DNA of 64,000 nucleotides from Panax quinquefolius (GCA_020205615.1 CM035167.1:137778568-137842567), one strand, 5' to 3'. Positions 1-11,753 are shown, counted from the first letter of the stretch. The notes: generated by a model not told the origin, from the sequence alone. Numbers and translations are program-made.

Positions 1-11
1 AAGCGTAACAT

Positions 12-210
12 AATAAGACCCCAAAATTTTTTAAATAAAAGGAATTTCCTTTATTTATTTTTTGAAATTCATTTGATTAATGTGGATAGTTAAGGGTTAA
101 ATCATGAAATATTTCCAAAATAATGAAAGTTATAAAATATTCATTAAATGAGAAAAGCGACAAATATAAGTTGGTTAAAAATATACGATCGTCAAGTAGT
201 CTGATTCGAA
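12..210 (+). repeat. Diverged gypsy LTR fragment
   Basis: The stretch beginning 'taagaccccaaaatttttta' and running through 'gattaatgtggatagtta' and 'gcgacaaatataagttg' follows, with many changes, the first part of the long LTR at 29021 and 35862. It is an old remnant of the same broad family, in plus orientation. No internal region is attached. From about 210 to 404 I see no gene or further repeat. Confidence 0.55.
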
Positions 211-404
211 CCAAACTAATTTTCACGCGATAATCGCTTCGATTAAGTCAAAAGTTCACATGCGAATTCCATCTCATTTCGCACTGCGATTTAATTAAAA
301 AACTCGTGTTTACGGATGTCCTTGCCTTCCGTCAAGAAATCGCATAACGAAAAATTTTTTTCCACAACATTTAACACATTTACTTGGATGCCAATTTTCA
401 CGAA

Positions 405-1345
405 TTAATGACAACATTTACATAAAATAAAAATTACATTTACACAAAATAATCAAAATACTTAAAAATACTAAAATAATAAAAAAAAAAAAGCATAATA
501 ACATATTTTTTAATATTTTTTTTAATTTTTTTTTTTTATTTTTTTAAAAAAACTTTTAATAAAATTTTTAAAAAATCTTTATTATTTTTTTAATAAAAAA
601 AGCATTTTTTAATAAAATAAATTTTTTAAAAATGTAGTTTTTTTAATAAAAATAAAAGCGCATTTTTTAATTTTTTATTATAAAAAATATACAGTTTTTA
701 AAAATAAAAATAATTATTTATATAAAAAAAGCATACAATTTTATTTTTTAGTTATAAAATTATAAAAAAAAGCTTTTTTTTTTTGTTATAAAATAAATTT
801 TTTTTAAAAAAAAATGTTTGATATTAGTATAAAATGACACAATAAAGAGTTTCATTTGTCATTTTTTTATTTTACAAGAAAGGTACTCTTTTTATTGATA
901 TTAGTATAAAAGCACGCAATCAATTAAAATCGACACAAATTTTTTTAAAAAAAATTATTTTATTAAAAAACTATTTTTTTAATTTTTATAACAAAAATAA
1001 AACTTCATTTTTTATTATTATAAATAATTATTTTTATTAAAAAAGCATGTTTTTTTATTTTTATTAAAAAATTATGTATTATTTTTTTTTAAAAAATAAA
1101 AAAGCGTGTTTTTTAAAATTTCTATTTTATTAAAAAACTGCTTTTTTTTATTTTTATTAAAAAAAATAAAAAACGTTTTTTTTTTTAATAAAAAAAAAAA
1201 AATAAAATTTCTAAATATGTTTTGCTTTTTTTATTTTGAATTTTAGTATTTTTTTTGTTTCGATTAATTTAAGTATTTTGATTAAATGATGTAAATGTAA
1301 TTTTATGTTCTGCACATGTCAGCAAATGTTGCCACGTCAACAAAA
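405..1345. repeat. A/T-only foldback element or inverted-repeat block
   Basis: The left arm (about 405-480) contains 'ttacatttacacaaaataat' followed by 'caaaatacttaaa'. The reverse complement of about 1230-1345 contains 'attacatttacatcatttaa' followed by 'tcaaaatacttaaa', and both arms carry 'caacattt' further out. The arms enclose about 750 bp made almost only of A and T runs broken by short 'aaaagc' steps, which are themselves locally self-complementary. The block could fold into one long imperfect hairpin. It may be a MITE-like foldback element or just low-complexity DNA. No coding potential. From 1346 to 1554 there is only a short flank ending in a purine-rich tract. Confidence 0.45.
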
Positions 1346-1554
1346 ATTGTCCACGTATTAACAGAGTTAGTCTATGTGGCATTTCAAGTATGACAAAGGC
1401 ACGATTGACCTAAATGTGTAATGTTAAGGTACTTTTGGAAAAAAAAATTAGTTTATGGTAGAAGTGGGACATCCGTGTAAACTTCAGGGGTTTTTTTGCA
1501 CCTTTGCCCTATTCATTTGCATTAATTTACCCAAATTTCATTCATATGGGGGAT

Positions 1555-2131
1555 TGTTGGATATATATATATATATATAAATGAATGAAATAAAACCAAT
1601 AGGTGTGACCTTTGGTTCATACCTTTTCAAAAAAATGCATCTTTTCAAAGGGATGTAACCTTTCAAAAAGGTGTAACCTTTCAAAAGGATACAACCTTTC
1701 AAAAGGATATAACCTTTTGAAAGGATGTATATCTTCAAATAGGTATTTGGAAACTTATAAATAGGTTCCCAATCTACCCAAATCAATCACTTCATCTTCA
1801 CCATTAATCCTTCTCAAGTTCTTAAAAATTCATTCATTCTTCATTCATTAAGAGTCATAGAGAGTATACAATATTTTGTTGGTTCGTGGAACTCTTTCAT
1901 TGAAGTGCTTCTTGTGAGAGTTGAAGACCATTTTATCTTGGGAAGTAGACGTCCATTGTTTCATCCGTAAGCACCGATAGCGGGAACGAAATCTACTTTA
2001 AGGAGAGACTGTCCAACAGCTGACTTGGTTTTAAAAGTTTGTCAATTACATCTTGTAAGTCATTATTATAATTGTTTATTTTCTAATTCTGTTTATATAA
2101 TTAGTATATATAATAATACTAAGGTATAACA
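1555..2131 (+). mobile_element. Solo LTR, probably Ty1/copia
   Basis: The segment starts TGTTGG and ends AACA, and is preceded by the purine-rich 'atatgggggat', which looks like a polypurine tract, so this would be a 3' LTR or its solo derivative. It contains an (AT)n run at 1561-1579 and about six imperfect tandem copies of a 16-20 bp unit around 'ctttcaaaaggatataacc' (1617-1735). No primer-binding site follows and no pol sequence precedes, so the rest of the element is gone. It ends 64 bp short of the ankyrin gene's stop codon, on the opposite strand. The right boundary is inferred from the TG...CA rule only. Confidence 0.5.
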
Positions 2132-2195
2132 TGAGTTCCACCAAGTTGGTTAAAATCAGCTTTTGTTGCAGTCCCTTGTGGATTTTGATGGAGGA

Positions 2196-5100
2196 TCACT
2201 TGCTTTGCTTGCCAAAACTGAGGGGGAAATATGTTGAACGGATCACATCAACAAGAAGTGGAAATTGTAAAAAAGCAGAAGTTACTGGCAGAGAGGCTAA
2301 TGCAACCAAGGGAACCAAATGCCATGCCTTCCTATGCTCAATCAAAAGATACAATGTAGCACAGAATGCCATCATCATGGTACTGATGGAGACGAAAAGA
2401 GTAAGAAGACCAATAATTAATCTCCTTGGTAGAACAAGGAGGAAATCAGATTCAGCGTAGCGTGAAGTGAGAATGGACAAGAACATTAACAAGGATGTAG
2501 TGGATGTGAAAAGAGAGATTGCATCTGAAATAGCAAAGATTAAAAAGGCCCTCTCTTCATGGAAAACTGGGAGGCCATTCTCATTGCTGCCACCAGGTAC
2601 AGTTATGGCCGCGGCAAATACTACGGTGACAATGAGTGCTGCTGCAATTGTGCAAGATTGTGCAGTCTCTTTCATCCATTTCTCTCCTTCTATTACCAAT
2701 TTCTTATGTTCCTTGGTAAAAACCATGGCAGGAGTTTCGTGAGCTGAGTTCAACATTTCTTTATAGGTTGGGGTCACCAATTTTTCCACTTCCTGAAAAT
2801 ATTATCCATAAAAGTAGTCATTTGAATTGTGTTACAACAAACTATGGACAAACACAGAAATCAACAGAAAGTTAAAGCAAGAACACAAAAATCAGAAGAA
2901 GAAAAAAACACGAGAAGCAGAAGATAGCACTACATCAAAGTATGAAGAATACAATATCTAAATTAAATGATCAAAGTTTCATCGACAAGGACAGAGAGTG
3001 AAAATGAATTGTATTGTTTTTGTATGCTGTATATAGTTAGTCTAAAATGATCGAGCTAGATCAACATCGATAATACTCTTCCTATTACACAAAAGGATTC
3101 CCACTTTTTAATTCCTTTTATTGCACAAAAAGATTACTCTTTTTTGGATAGTAGTATAAAATGATTTTATGTTCTCAAGTTTCTCATCATAATTTCATTA
3201 TCATGTCACCACTACTAAACTCAAATTATATACTTTGCAATTGTGTCTATTTTTGTGGAAAGAAATTTGTTACCTTAAACCACTGTATCTCACACTGCAT
3301 CTGAAGAGCTGCCCCAGGAACAAGATCAAGTTTGTGTGCGGGTGCCAATCTTCCAGCTGTATGGAAAATATTGTTTTTGTGATGGTCTACAACCAGTGAT
3401 GCATAGTTTCTATAATCTGTCATCTGATATACGAGGTTAAAAATCTTCTCGGAACGGTTTTCAACTGCCATCTTAAATATGTAATGCTTGTTCAAATCAT
3501 CGCTTGAATAAATTGCATCCGGAAATTCATTCACAATCATCTCTACAACCTCATGAATACCTAACTTGGCTGCCAAAAGGACTGGTCTCTCATAAAGTGA
3601 TGCATAAGCTTTTGCATCATTCAGAGATCTAATTTGCTTGCACAAGATTTCAACAAGACAAAAAGCTTGATGATGCATCGATTTTCTGCTCTGAATGTGT
3701 TTGATTTGTGGTACTGCAACCAAAAGACATAACTGTCAAAATAGACATTTATCACTTTCGGCTAACTTTATGAAGATATATACATATATACACATATAGT
3801 AATGATGCTCTGACTGGTAACTCCCTTCACTGCATACCTACCTATCCATTTGATGGCTTCCCAAACCATGAGATGCAGTTTTTTCCACACTGCCCAAAAG
3901 TCAAAACAAAGGGTGTAGTAATAAAGTGAGAATGTTCAAATCATTATAAAATAGTATTGAAAATTAACTAAGGACTCAGCGTAGACTATTATATATGAAG
4001 CTTAATTACAGCTTTAAAATATGTTCATTCTTGATCTCCCTTGAAAAAATGAATTAAATAACTTGATTTTTGACATGGTTGCATTACCAACTAGCTCCCT
4101 CAAACATGAAAATATAAGTTGAGAACTCTAAAGTTGTTGGGGGAATAAATATTATCCGAATAGCATTATGGATCGATGCTCCCAGTTTGACAGTTTAATA
4201 GGAAATCCAAGACGAACCAGAGTAAAATCGAGGTGAGCCAGACGCCTGCAAAACCATAGACTTGTCAACTGGATCCTCAATGTCACCTCCATCAGGCTTT
4301 TTGAGGTAGTCCTCAAACTGGACAGGAACACTGACACCTTCAAGACCAAATATGTTCAAAATTAGCTATTCCCAAGCACATGGACAATATCATTGGGACG
4401 CACAATGCAAGCAAAGAAAGAGCATATCGAAATAAAAATGTTAAAGAAGTTCAACTATACAAATCTCTTTTCAAAGCTAAAAGAAATCCCATCAGCCCAC
4501 ACTCTAGGTAACACAAGTAACAATAGAATTGGAGAAACTAACAAGAATAGATTAAGCTTTCCCAAAGGTTTAGATCACTTCCACTTGCGAATGCAGATGC
4601 CTTTCTAGCTATTGCTAGTAAAGCAGAGTCACCATCTTGGAGTTTCAACGCAGCCAGATTAGGGTAGCGTGCAACCAATTCCAGTGCCACATCTGTAAAA
4701 CAAAGTGAAATATTAATCATATTGGAGAGGTTGATTTCATAGTTTTGATTTCCAACAAGTAATTAATACAACTTGAATATATCCGACAAGAAATTTTGAT
4801 AATTAGGTGTGGCTTACTGGGATTGTAGAACTTACAAACATACATGGTTATAAACTAAGAATAAATAAGGGTCATAACATAATCTATAGAGCAAGTGGCA
4901 CATTCCTTCCTGTGGTTTAACTTGATGGCAAAAAAATCATACGGTTCATAGATAAGCATATAACCCCTACAAATTGTAGACAAAACATGCAACAGTTAAT
5001 TTCTGTTAAGTTTTAGGCTGAAAATGCGAATACTACTGTAATTTTTGTCACAATTAATTCTAAGTTAAAAGATAGCATGAACCAAGAAGCGGCTAATAAG

Positions 5101-5821
5101 ATATAACTCACCCAAGAAGCTGGATTCTATGACACGAACCAGAAGCAAAACACCAGATTGGCCTGCTAAGAATCCAGGATCCTTAGTGTTGTCAACTTTA
5201 TAATGGGTATCTAACAGATGTCTAAGTGTGTCTTTGCGGGCACATATAGCAGCCCTGTGGACTGGTAACCTACCACCATAGTGCCTAATATGAATTAAAG
5301 CTGGGTTCTTTTCCAACATAATAATTGCGGCCTCAGTGTTGCCAACAAGTGCAGCAATGTGAAGGGCAGTGTTACCATCCACGTCGCCCAGAGCCAGTGC
5401 CTCAATTGGCATCAAATTCACCAAATGTTGAACAAAATGAATTGATTCACCTGTCCCAACTGCTATGTGGAGGGCTGTTCTTGATTGTTTACCTATCTTG
5501 GCTGTGACTGCATCTTTGTCTTTGTCAAAGAAACTTTTGGCACTCTCCCAGTCGCCTTTTAGTGCAGCTTTGTATAATGGTAGGTACCAGCTACCATCTT
5601 TCACTGCTACTTCACTTGGTTTATCTGAACCATGTAATAATCCTTCTTTGGTTTATTTAAAATTAAAATAAAAAAAAAAGAAAGAGAAAAAGAAGGAAAA
5701 TATGAGAAAAATCTGTGTGCATTTCGATTGAATGAAAGCATATATGACTTTTTGTAAGCTTACCTTTTTTGACATCATTCTCCACTTCACTCATCTCTTC
5801 ATTGGACTGAGAAGTGGACAT
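2196..5821 (-). CDS. Ankyrin-repeat PGG-domain membrane protein (ACD6/ITN1-like)
   Basis: Seven exons on the minus strand join in frame with GT-AG introns: 5821-5764, 5624-5112, 4692-4543, 4337-4218, 3889-3842, 3713-3274 and 2792-2196. They give 641 residues, usual for this family. The start is ATG at 5821 (MSTSQSNEEM). Three ankyrin repeats lie near residues 62-165, with cores such as SRTALHIAVG and GNTALHIAAL. A further helical, ankyrin-like region is encoded by exon 6 (ERPVLLAAKLGIHEVVEMIV). The last exon holds the PGG domain, with PGG at 509-511 and four predicted membrane segments between about 490 and 625. Relatives such as ACD6 and ITN1 act at membranes in defence and salt or ROS signalling; the specific role here is inference. 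The exon 4 donor and tiny exon 5 are the least certain joins, but phases agree throughout. No frameshift is seen. Confidence 0.88.
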
Positions 5822-5884
5822 TTCTTTAAGGATGCTCTGAAAAGGAGGGTGTATTTTTCAAGATTTCTGCTTCAAGCTCTGTTG

Positions 5885-6160
5885 ATTGAACGATAAATTT
5901 CTGGTTTAACGAGGGAGACTTAATTTATTAGATGAAGGGAAATTGATATTCATAAACTCCCTTCTATTACAAGATATATCTCTTGGTCAAAGAAACTTTT
6001 GTCTAGTGGCAGGTACCAGCTTTGTAGAGTGATATAGTATGCATCTCGATTTAATGAAACGTATACGACTTTTTGTAACAGGGGAGACTTAATTTGTTAG
6101 TTAAAAGGCATTTAATATTCATAATTCCCTTCTACTGCAATATATATATACTAGTCGTGT
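5885..6160. repeat. Degenerate duplication of the ankyrin gene 5' region
   Basis: The segment 6028-6066 ('gcatctcgatttaatgaaac' and on to 'gactttttgtaa') copies 5719-5757 in intron 1 with about six changes. The following 'ggggagacttaatttgttag...ttcataattcccttctact' (6081-6135) copies 'gggagacttaatttattaga...' at 5912-5965. 'aaactttt' and 'ggcaggtaccagctttgta' (5993-6025) resemble pieces of exon 2. An upstream duplication therefore followed the 5' end of the gene and has since decayed. It is non-coding. Confidence 0.6.
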
Positions 6161-6265
6161 CCCTACGTGGACGGTGAAATTTATTTTAAATTTTGAACGG
6201 TTTAGATGATTTATTATGGTGAATAAAAAATTCAAAATTAATTGTATTTTGTTAGATAGATTAGT
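6148..6265 (-). repeat. Dispersed ~115 bp repeat end, copy 1 (Helitron-like)
   Basis: On the minus strand it reads from 'atctatctaacaaaatacaa' through 'ttttgaattttttattcacc' and 'taataaatcatctaaaccgt' to 'cgtagggacacgactagta'. The same block recurs at 9205-9312 and 54451-54572. The CTAGT terminus and a short GTCC/GGAC stem before it recall Helitron 3' ends, but no helicase gene or partner terminus was identified, so the class is uncertain. Confidence 0.5.
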
Positions 6266-6442
6266 TGGACAGAGAATTTGGAATTGTCTTTCCATCTTTG
6301 AAAATCTTTGCTATGTATGATACAATAATATTATACTTCCTCTGTTTTGTTTAATTGATTAAATTACTTATAAATCTCAATATTAGTATTCAGTACTATT
6401 TAAAAATTTATTGAAAAACTGAAGGAAAAAAAAACAAATTAA

Positions 6443-6723
6443 TATCCCCTCTGTTCCTAAAAGATTGTCGTTTAAGGTTTTGACACATGGATTAAGAAAG
6501 TGTCATTTACTAAGTAAAATTTGTTTGAAATTTCATCACTACCCCTTTATGTGAAATTAAAACTATTAATATGTCTGAGTGAGATTTATTTATTGGAACG
6601 ATGAGAGAATGATGGATAATATAGGAAAATAAATAATTTATTCTCCTCGAAAGTTGTAAACGATAAACTTTTTAAAATAAATTTTTTTTCAAAAACGATA
6701 ATATTTTAGAAACGGATGGAGTA
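6443..6723. mobile_element. Stowaway-type MITE (Tc1/mariner)
   Basis: The left end 'tatcccctctgttcctaaaa' and the reverse complement of the right end 'tactccatccgtttctaaaa' form terminal inverted repeats of the 'CTCCCTCCGTTCC' kind typical of plant Stowaway MITEs. TA lies at both borders, consistent with a TA target duplication. Internal sequence is AT-rich and non-coding. Another, truncated end of this type ('tacttcctctgttttgt') starts near 6333. From 6724 to 7210 I see nothing beyond AT-rich intergenic DNA. Confidence 0.8.
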
Positions 6724-7216
6724 TTTAATGTTCGGAATAATATGATAACTAATTCATTAATTCTTTCTTAAAATCTACAAACCATATAAAAAACAACCTA
6801 GGGAGTAGCTCTAGCCTCTAAGTCCTATCGTTTTCTTGGTAGAATGCTAACCACATAAAATTTCATTTTCAATCTCCAAGTTGGGAAATTTTAAAATAAA
6901 AACAGCTGTCTGGTAAGATTCAGAGTTGACTTTATAAGGCTTGACTTTTGGATAATGTGTTTTTAAGCACCATCTTTGTTTTAAGTAAAGTCGTTAATAG
7001 ACCGAGTAGAGATGAGTATTGAGTTATTCACAATTAATTTATAAGTTTAAATTTTTTGAACGAATATGATTTGAATATAATAAAAAATTGTAATTTAAAA
7101 AACACTTTTAAATTTACTTATATTTAAATTGATTATATTTTAAATCGAGTTTGTATCGAAATTTAATTATGTTTGGTTCATTTTACAGCCTTAGTTATGG
7201 GTTGGAATTATGGTTT

Positions 7217-7264
7217 AAGGTTGGCCATATCCTCATCCTCATCCTCATCCTCATCCTCATGCAG

Positions 7265-7321
<57 letters not shown>
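7217..7321. repeat. Compound microsatellite (ATCCTC)n and (TA)n
   Basis: About seven units of 'cctcat' (7220-7260) are followed closely by about 27 units of TA (7267-7321). Short reading frames across this block are low-complexity artefacts. Confidence 0.95.
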
Positions 7322-7323
<2 letters not shown>

Positions 7324-7600
7324 TGTATATGAGGACTAATTTCCAAGGTACTATAGAACATGAAAAATAAGGACAAAAACAAAAAGTACGTAAAAATGAA
7401 AATAAATATAATTATTTATAATTAAAAATAATAGTAGTATACAGTATAATTCCAATAAAAAAAAATTAAATTCACTTCAAGATTCTAATTTCCAAATATA
7501 AGGTTAGCAAAATGTTTTTATTAAAAAATTTATTTCCATCAAACAGTGTGGAGAACAAAGGGGTTAGTAATTGTAGTTTTACCTTCTTCTTCCCAAGAAG

Positions 7601-8472
7601 CAGGGGCGGATCTAAGTAGGGGCAGCATAGGCCCCGGCTGGAATTTTTGTCATATAGGTATAGAGCATGACAAATATATAAATTAATCAATTTAAGTGGA
7701 CAAATTAATAGTATTAAATTTTAAGGGCACAAACAAATTTTCATAAACCAATTTTAAATACAAGTATAAAAATCTTCTTAGTGTTAAAAATTGGTGAAAT
7801 TTTAGAAGTATTTTTTGTATAATTTTTTGTTTTGAATGTTCATCAGCGTGTGAACTGTGAAGGATTGTTTGATTTATTTATTTTTTGTTATTTATTTGAT
7901 TGAATGTGGTTATTGTTTGTTTGGTCTGATTTGGTTTTTGTTTTGGAGTTATTTGATTTTCAATTGAAAATGGGATCAATTTGGTTTGGTAGTTTCTGTT
8001 TTTTATTATGATAGTTTACAATGATTTTGCCTTATTTTATAATGGGAAATGGAAAATAGAAAATGACTATGAGCATTTAGGAACCCTCATTTCTAATTAT
8101 TATAATTACTTTATTTCTATGCATCTAACTAATGGACTAAGTATAATTTTTGGTGTTATAAATTTTGGATTGTTTGTTTCTCTTATTTCAAGTAAAATTT
8201 ATTTGAAACTTATAAAAGGATATCAAAACTAGTTTATACTTTAAACTTAATTCATGGTTTAGTTTGAATATAGAAAATAAATTTGGTTTGAGACTTTGAG
8301 TATTTGGAGAATCATTCAAATTGAATTATGACAAGTAACCGAAATAAAGTTTCTAAATTGTATGTAAATATTTTTTTATATTTAAAATTCCTTTTTTAGT
8401 TTGGATTATGAATATTTATTGCAATTTGTAAACATCATCAATAAAAAAAATAGTAATTAAAATCTGCCCATG
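7601..8472. mobile_element. Possible non-autonomous hAT-like element
   Basis: The left terminus 'caggggcggatctaa' matches the 'CAGGGGCGGA' start common in plant hAT elements. The reverse complement of the right end, 'catgggcagattttaa', agrees at about 11 of 15 positions. An 8 bp word 'ccaagaag' precedes the left end and recurs 15 bp after the proposed right end, so it is not a clean target duplication. The 870 bp interior is AT-rich, has no transposase, and includes an unrecognised 74-codon frame at 8008-8232 that I do not call a gene. Confidence 0.35.
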
Positions 8473-9204
8473 TCGAAAAAAATCTTGCCAAGAAGAGATC
8501 TCCGTTCGTCTGTTGAAACCCATAATACTCTTCTATTCATCTTCTTAGCCTTCACCGGGCTATCAAAATCAAAAGAAACACATGAACTGGAGCTATGCTT
8601 CTTGATGCTGCTGCAATGGAGACTCAGAAATAAATAATAATAATCCAAACCCAATACTCATATTTACCAGTCTTATATTTTAGGATGACTTATTTGTGGA
8701 ATATTATGGTAGTATATTATTGAGACTGAATTCAGAGGGGGAGAGAGAGCTTGTTTTAAAGGAATCTATATGATGATATATAAAAGTTTTGAAGAAAAAA
8801 AAAAAAATCTACCAACCCAATATTTTTAAACTATTAAATATTCTCGAGTAATTAAAATCATCTACAAAAAAAGTCTATCACAAAGAAAGAGATACAAAAA
8901 TTCAATCAATTTTTTTTTCAGCTCATCAATTCCTAATAATACTTTTGTGACAAACTATTTGATATTAAAAGAACATACAAAATGATTTGCATAATAATAA
9001 TATGTTATAACTATTGGATCCACACATATATGGTCACTGTATTTTACTCTTGATTAATTGATTTATGACTAATGTAAGAAATCAACTAAGTAATCAAGGA
9101 GAGGAAAATAATCTATTCCAAACATCATCTCGTAGAAATTAGTGCAACAAATCAAATTTAAAGATTTCATTTGTATCTTGAACATTAACTTGTACTAGTA
9201 CTAT
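8473..9204. other. AT-rich intergenic stretch, no supported gene
   Basis: A 65-codon frame on the minus strand (8654-8457) has fairly normal composition in its 3' half (MNRRVLWVSTDERRSLLGK) but overlaps the possible hAT terminus. It has no recognisable relative and no defined upstream exon. It might be the last exon of a lost gene. The rest is AT-rich with no clear features. Confidence 0.5.
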
Positions 9205-9312
9205 AGAATGCTAAAGACTATATATCTATCTAATAAAATATAAATAATTTTGAATTTTTCGCTGCACTCAATAAATCATCTGGGCTGTTCATCGTCCATA
9301 CAGTGCCGGAGG
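9205..9312 (+). repeat. Dispersed ~115 bp repeat end, copy 2, cut by the copia array
   Basis: This is the same block as at 6148-6265 (opposite strand) and 54451-54572: 'atatatctatctaataaaat', 'ttttgaatttttcgctgcac', 'tcaataaatcatctgggctg', then 'gtgccggagg'. It stops exactly where the first copia LTR begins. After the last copia LTR, 'ggaagtatatttgaccc' (51669-51685) resembles 'gaaagtacgggacac' of copy 3, so this repeat was probably the target of the whole array. Confidence 0.6.
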
Positions 9313-9790
9313 TGTTGAAATTAATTACTGAAACTAAATATGTTTATAAATATAACCCATATTGAAACAAAAAAAGAAGAAAGAACATAACGGAAGCGTA
9401 CCAGATTCCATGATATTGTTTGATCAAACGGGTTGAGATCTTCCAATTGATGCGTATTTTAGAACTGAATTTCTCTGTTGATGGGGATACAGAGAAAACA
9501 ATATAGAAAAGAAACATACGCTCAATTGGGGACCATGACCCCATTATAAAGAAAACTGTCGTGTGAAGAAACTTCTAAATAGCAGTTATTATCTTTTAGT
9601 ATTTTTAAATTGGCCCCTCAACAATTTAAGAATACAAATCCGATCTCTACACATTAATTCCATGACAAACATACCCTTAAGTCTACTTAAAACTTAATTA
9701 GATCACTTAAATTTAGACTTATACATGATAATACACATTAATAATATACACGTGTGGTCCCAATTAAGATTAATAAAGATTAATCCAACA
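9313..9790 (-). mobile_element. Copia array LTR 1 (478 bp)
   Basis: It starts tgttgaaatt and ends aatccaaca, so TG...CA on both strands. On its right lies 'atctcccact', the complement of the polypurine tract AGTGGGAGAT, which makes it the 3' LTR of a minus-strand element. It is nearly identical to LTRs at 11754-12229, 48815-49296 and 51198-51667; I count roughly a dozen differences from the second. A 66-codon frame inside it is not a gene. Confidence 0.9.
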
Positions 9791-11378
9791 ATCTCCCACT
9801 GGACCACATATATATTCTAAGAAATGTGTTAGTGAGCTCCTGAAATTTGTTTTCATGTTCTAAAGGGTATCCAAACAATCTCGTCCATTAGCTACATCAA
9901 TATAGGATCAAAGCGGTCTTCATTACAATAACCGTAATTGGACCTATCAATGGTCTCGTATGCCAACATAGCTAAACAACATAGATCAATCATGGATGCA
10001 TAGCATGGAAATTACATGTAATGTGATTCACACATGCCTATTTCCAACTGGTCCTTCTTAATTAACTGTAATGAGATCAATACTTCAATATACTTAATAG
10101 AGTGTAGTAAACTGAATACTTTAATTCTGCAAAAAATATATAAATGAAATATGTAGTTTTAACATAAAGCAATAATCCAAATACAAACTCCCACTAAACT
10201 AAAGTATCCTCAATCATGGAATTTGTCCCAATGTGCTCTATGAAAATCTGTCCACTCTACACTCTTTCTTTCACAACGAGAAACTTGATTTCAATGCCCT
10301 AAACTTGTCTCCTTTAGCGACCGGGGTTTTACCTGATTTGTAATTTTACATGTTAGACCTATTGAGAACTTTCTCAATATAGTTCCTTTGTGACAATTCC
10401 AATATACGCCGAGAACGTTCTCGGTGTATCTCAATTCCTAATACAAAAGAAGTATTACCAAGATCTTTTATTTTAAAGTTATTTGATAGAAATCTCTTGG
10501 TGTCATGTAACATGCTATGTCATTTGTGGCAAGTAATATGTCATCGACATATAAAACCAGGAAAATATGTTTACTCCCAATTTAATTTGTGATACACAAT
10601 TATCAACAATATTTGTTTCAAAACCATATGAAACAATGACTTGATGAAATTTGAATTAAGTACCACTGACGAGATGCCTGCTTGAGTCCATAGATGGATT
10701 TTGTCAATTTACAAATCATATTCTTTGGGTCTCCAGACACAAAGTTTTCTGGCTGTACCATATGTATTGTTTCTTCAATATCACCATTGAGAAACCTAGC
10801 ACACCATTAATATCATGTCTTTGGACAGTGATATTAATTGTAATTGGTACTCTTGTAAAATAAATAAATATTGACAATAATTATGTCAAATAATAAATCC
10901 ATGTTTGCATGAATTCATTATTCATATTAGGTTACCTTGATAAGTATCAAATGTTTATCCATTACAAATATGTATGAAATTCAATCAAATATGAACCCAT
11001 CTTTGGATTGGTTAATATTTGCAAGAATTACATATACACTAACATCTATACTCATCACCGTTGCTTTTTGTATTTAAGCACAACAATTTACCAATTACAA
11101 CATGTTTGGTATTTTGTTACCCTGTGCTTATGGAGCCAACATTTAGAAATAACACTTAGTCACTCACATATATGATTTAGACTTCAAAAGCAAATTGACA
11201 ACTATCTCTTTCTAATTTTCATCAATAGTCAACCCATTTTTTTTATGCGTATTAAATTATACTTCATCTGTATATATTAACATGATCCTGTGCTTCAGAA
11301 TCATATATATATATATATATATATAAGATTCATAGACTTGTTCATTATATATATAGATGTGATTCATAGATTATGCAT

Positions 11379-11441
<63 letters not shown>

Positions 11442-11753
11442 ACACATAAACCGCAAATTCAATTTTTTATTAATCAACTTTTCACCTAATACCTTGAAAT
11501 TAAAGAATACTGTTTATGAGTGGAGTATTGTTTATGAAAGTTATGTACGGGTACGGCTCTTCTAAACATACAGGATAGATAGGATACTACTCCACTACTA
11601 CTAATGCATTAATTGTTATTGTTAACCGCTAAACCTCCAACAAAATTCATAAAAAAGCCTTTAATGCCCAAACATTATGCTTTTTATTTTTAATAAAATT
11701 ACCAAAATTCATAAATTCTCTATGAATCAATCATGGGTGGCTTTGATACCAAT
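9791..11753 (-). pseudogene. Copia internal unit 1: reverse transcriptase remnant, no gag or integrase
   Basis: Reading on the minus strand, the unit starts at a primer-binding site complementary to initiator Met tRNA (TGGTATCAAAG, 11751-11741). It passes an AT-rich leader with (AT)n runs at 11301-11327 and 11383-11438. The Ty1/copia RT remnant lies at about 10830-10290, with the LYVDDILLA active-site motif near 10570-10540, the upstream YGLKQASRQW block and the downstream LGIEIHRDR block. About 500 bp without clear coding then lead to the polypurine tract at 9800-9791. Gag, protease, integrase and most of RNase H are missing, and RT is frameshifted. A full copia internal region is usually 4-5 kb, so this is a deleted, non-autonomous unit. 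Confidence 0.85.

Noticed and set aside
200..215. 'gattcgaacc', resembling a tRNA T-loop
   Set aside because: No acceptor, D or anticodon stems can be paired around it.
3064..3170. Possible degenerate Stowaway MITE in intron 6 of the ankyrin gene
   Set aside because: 'actcttcctattacacaaa' and 'ggatagtagtataaaa' recall such ends, but no inverted pair or TA duplication could be matched.
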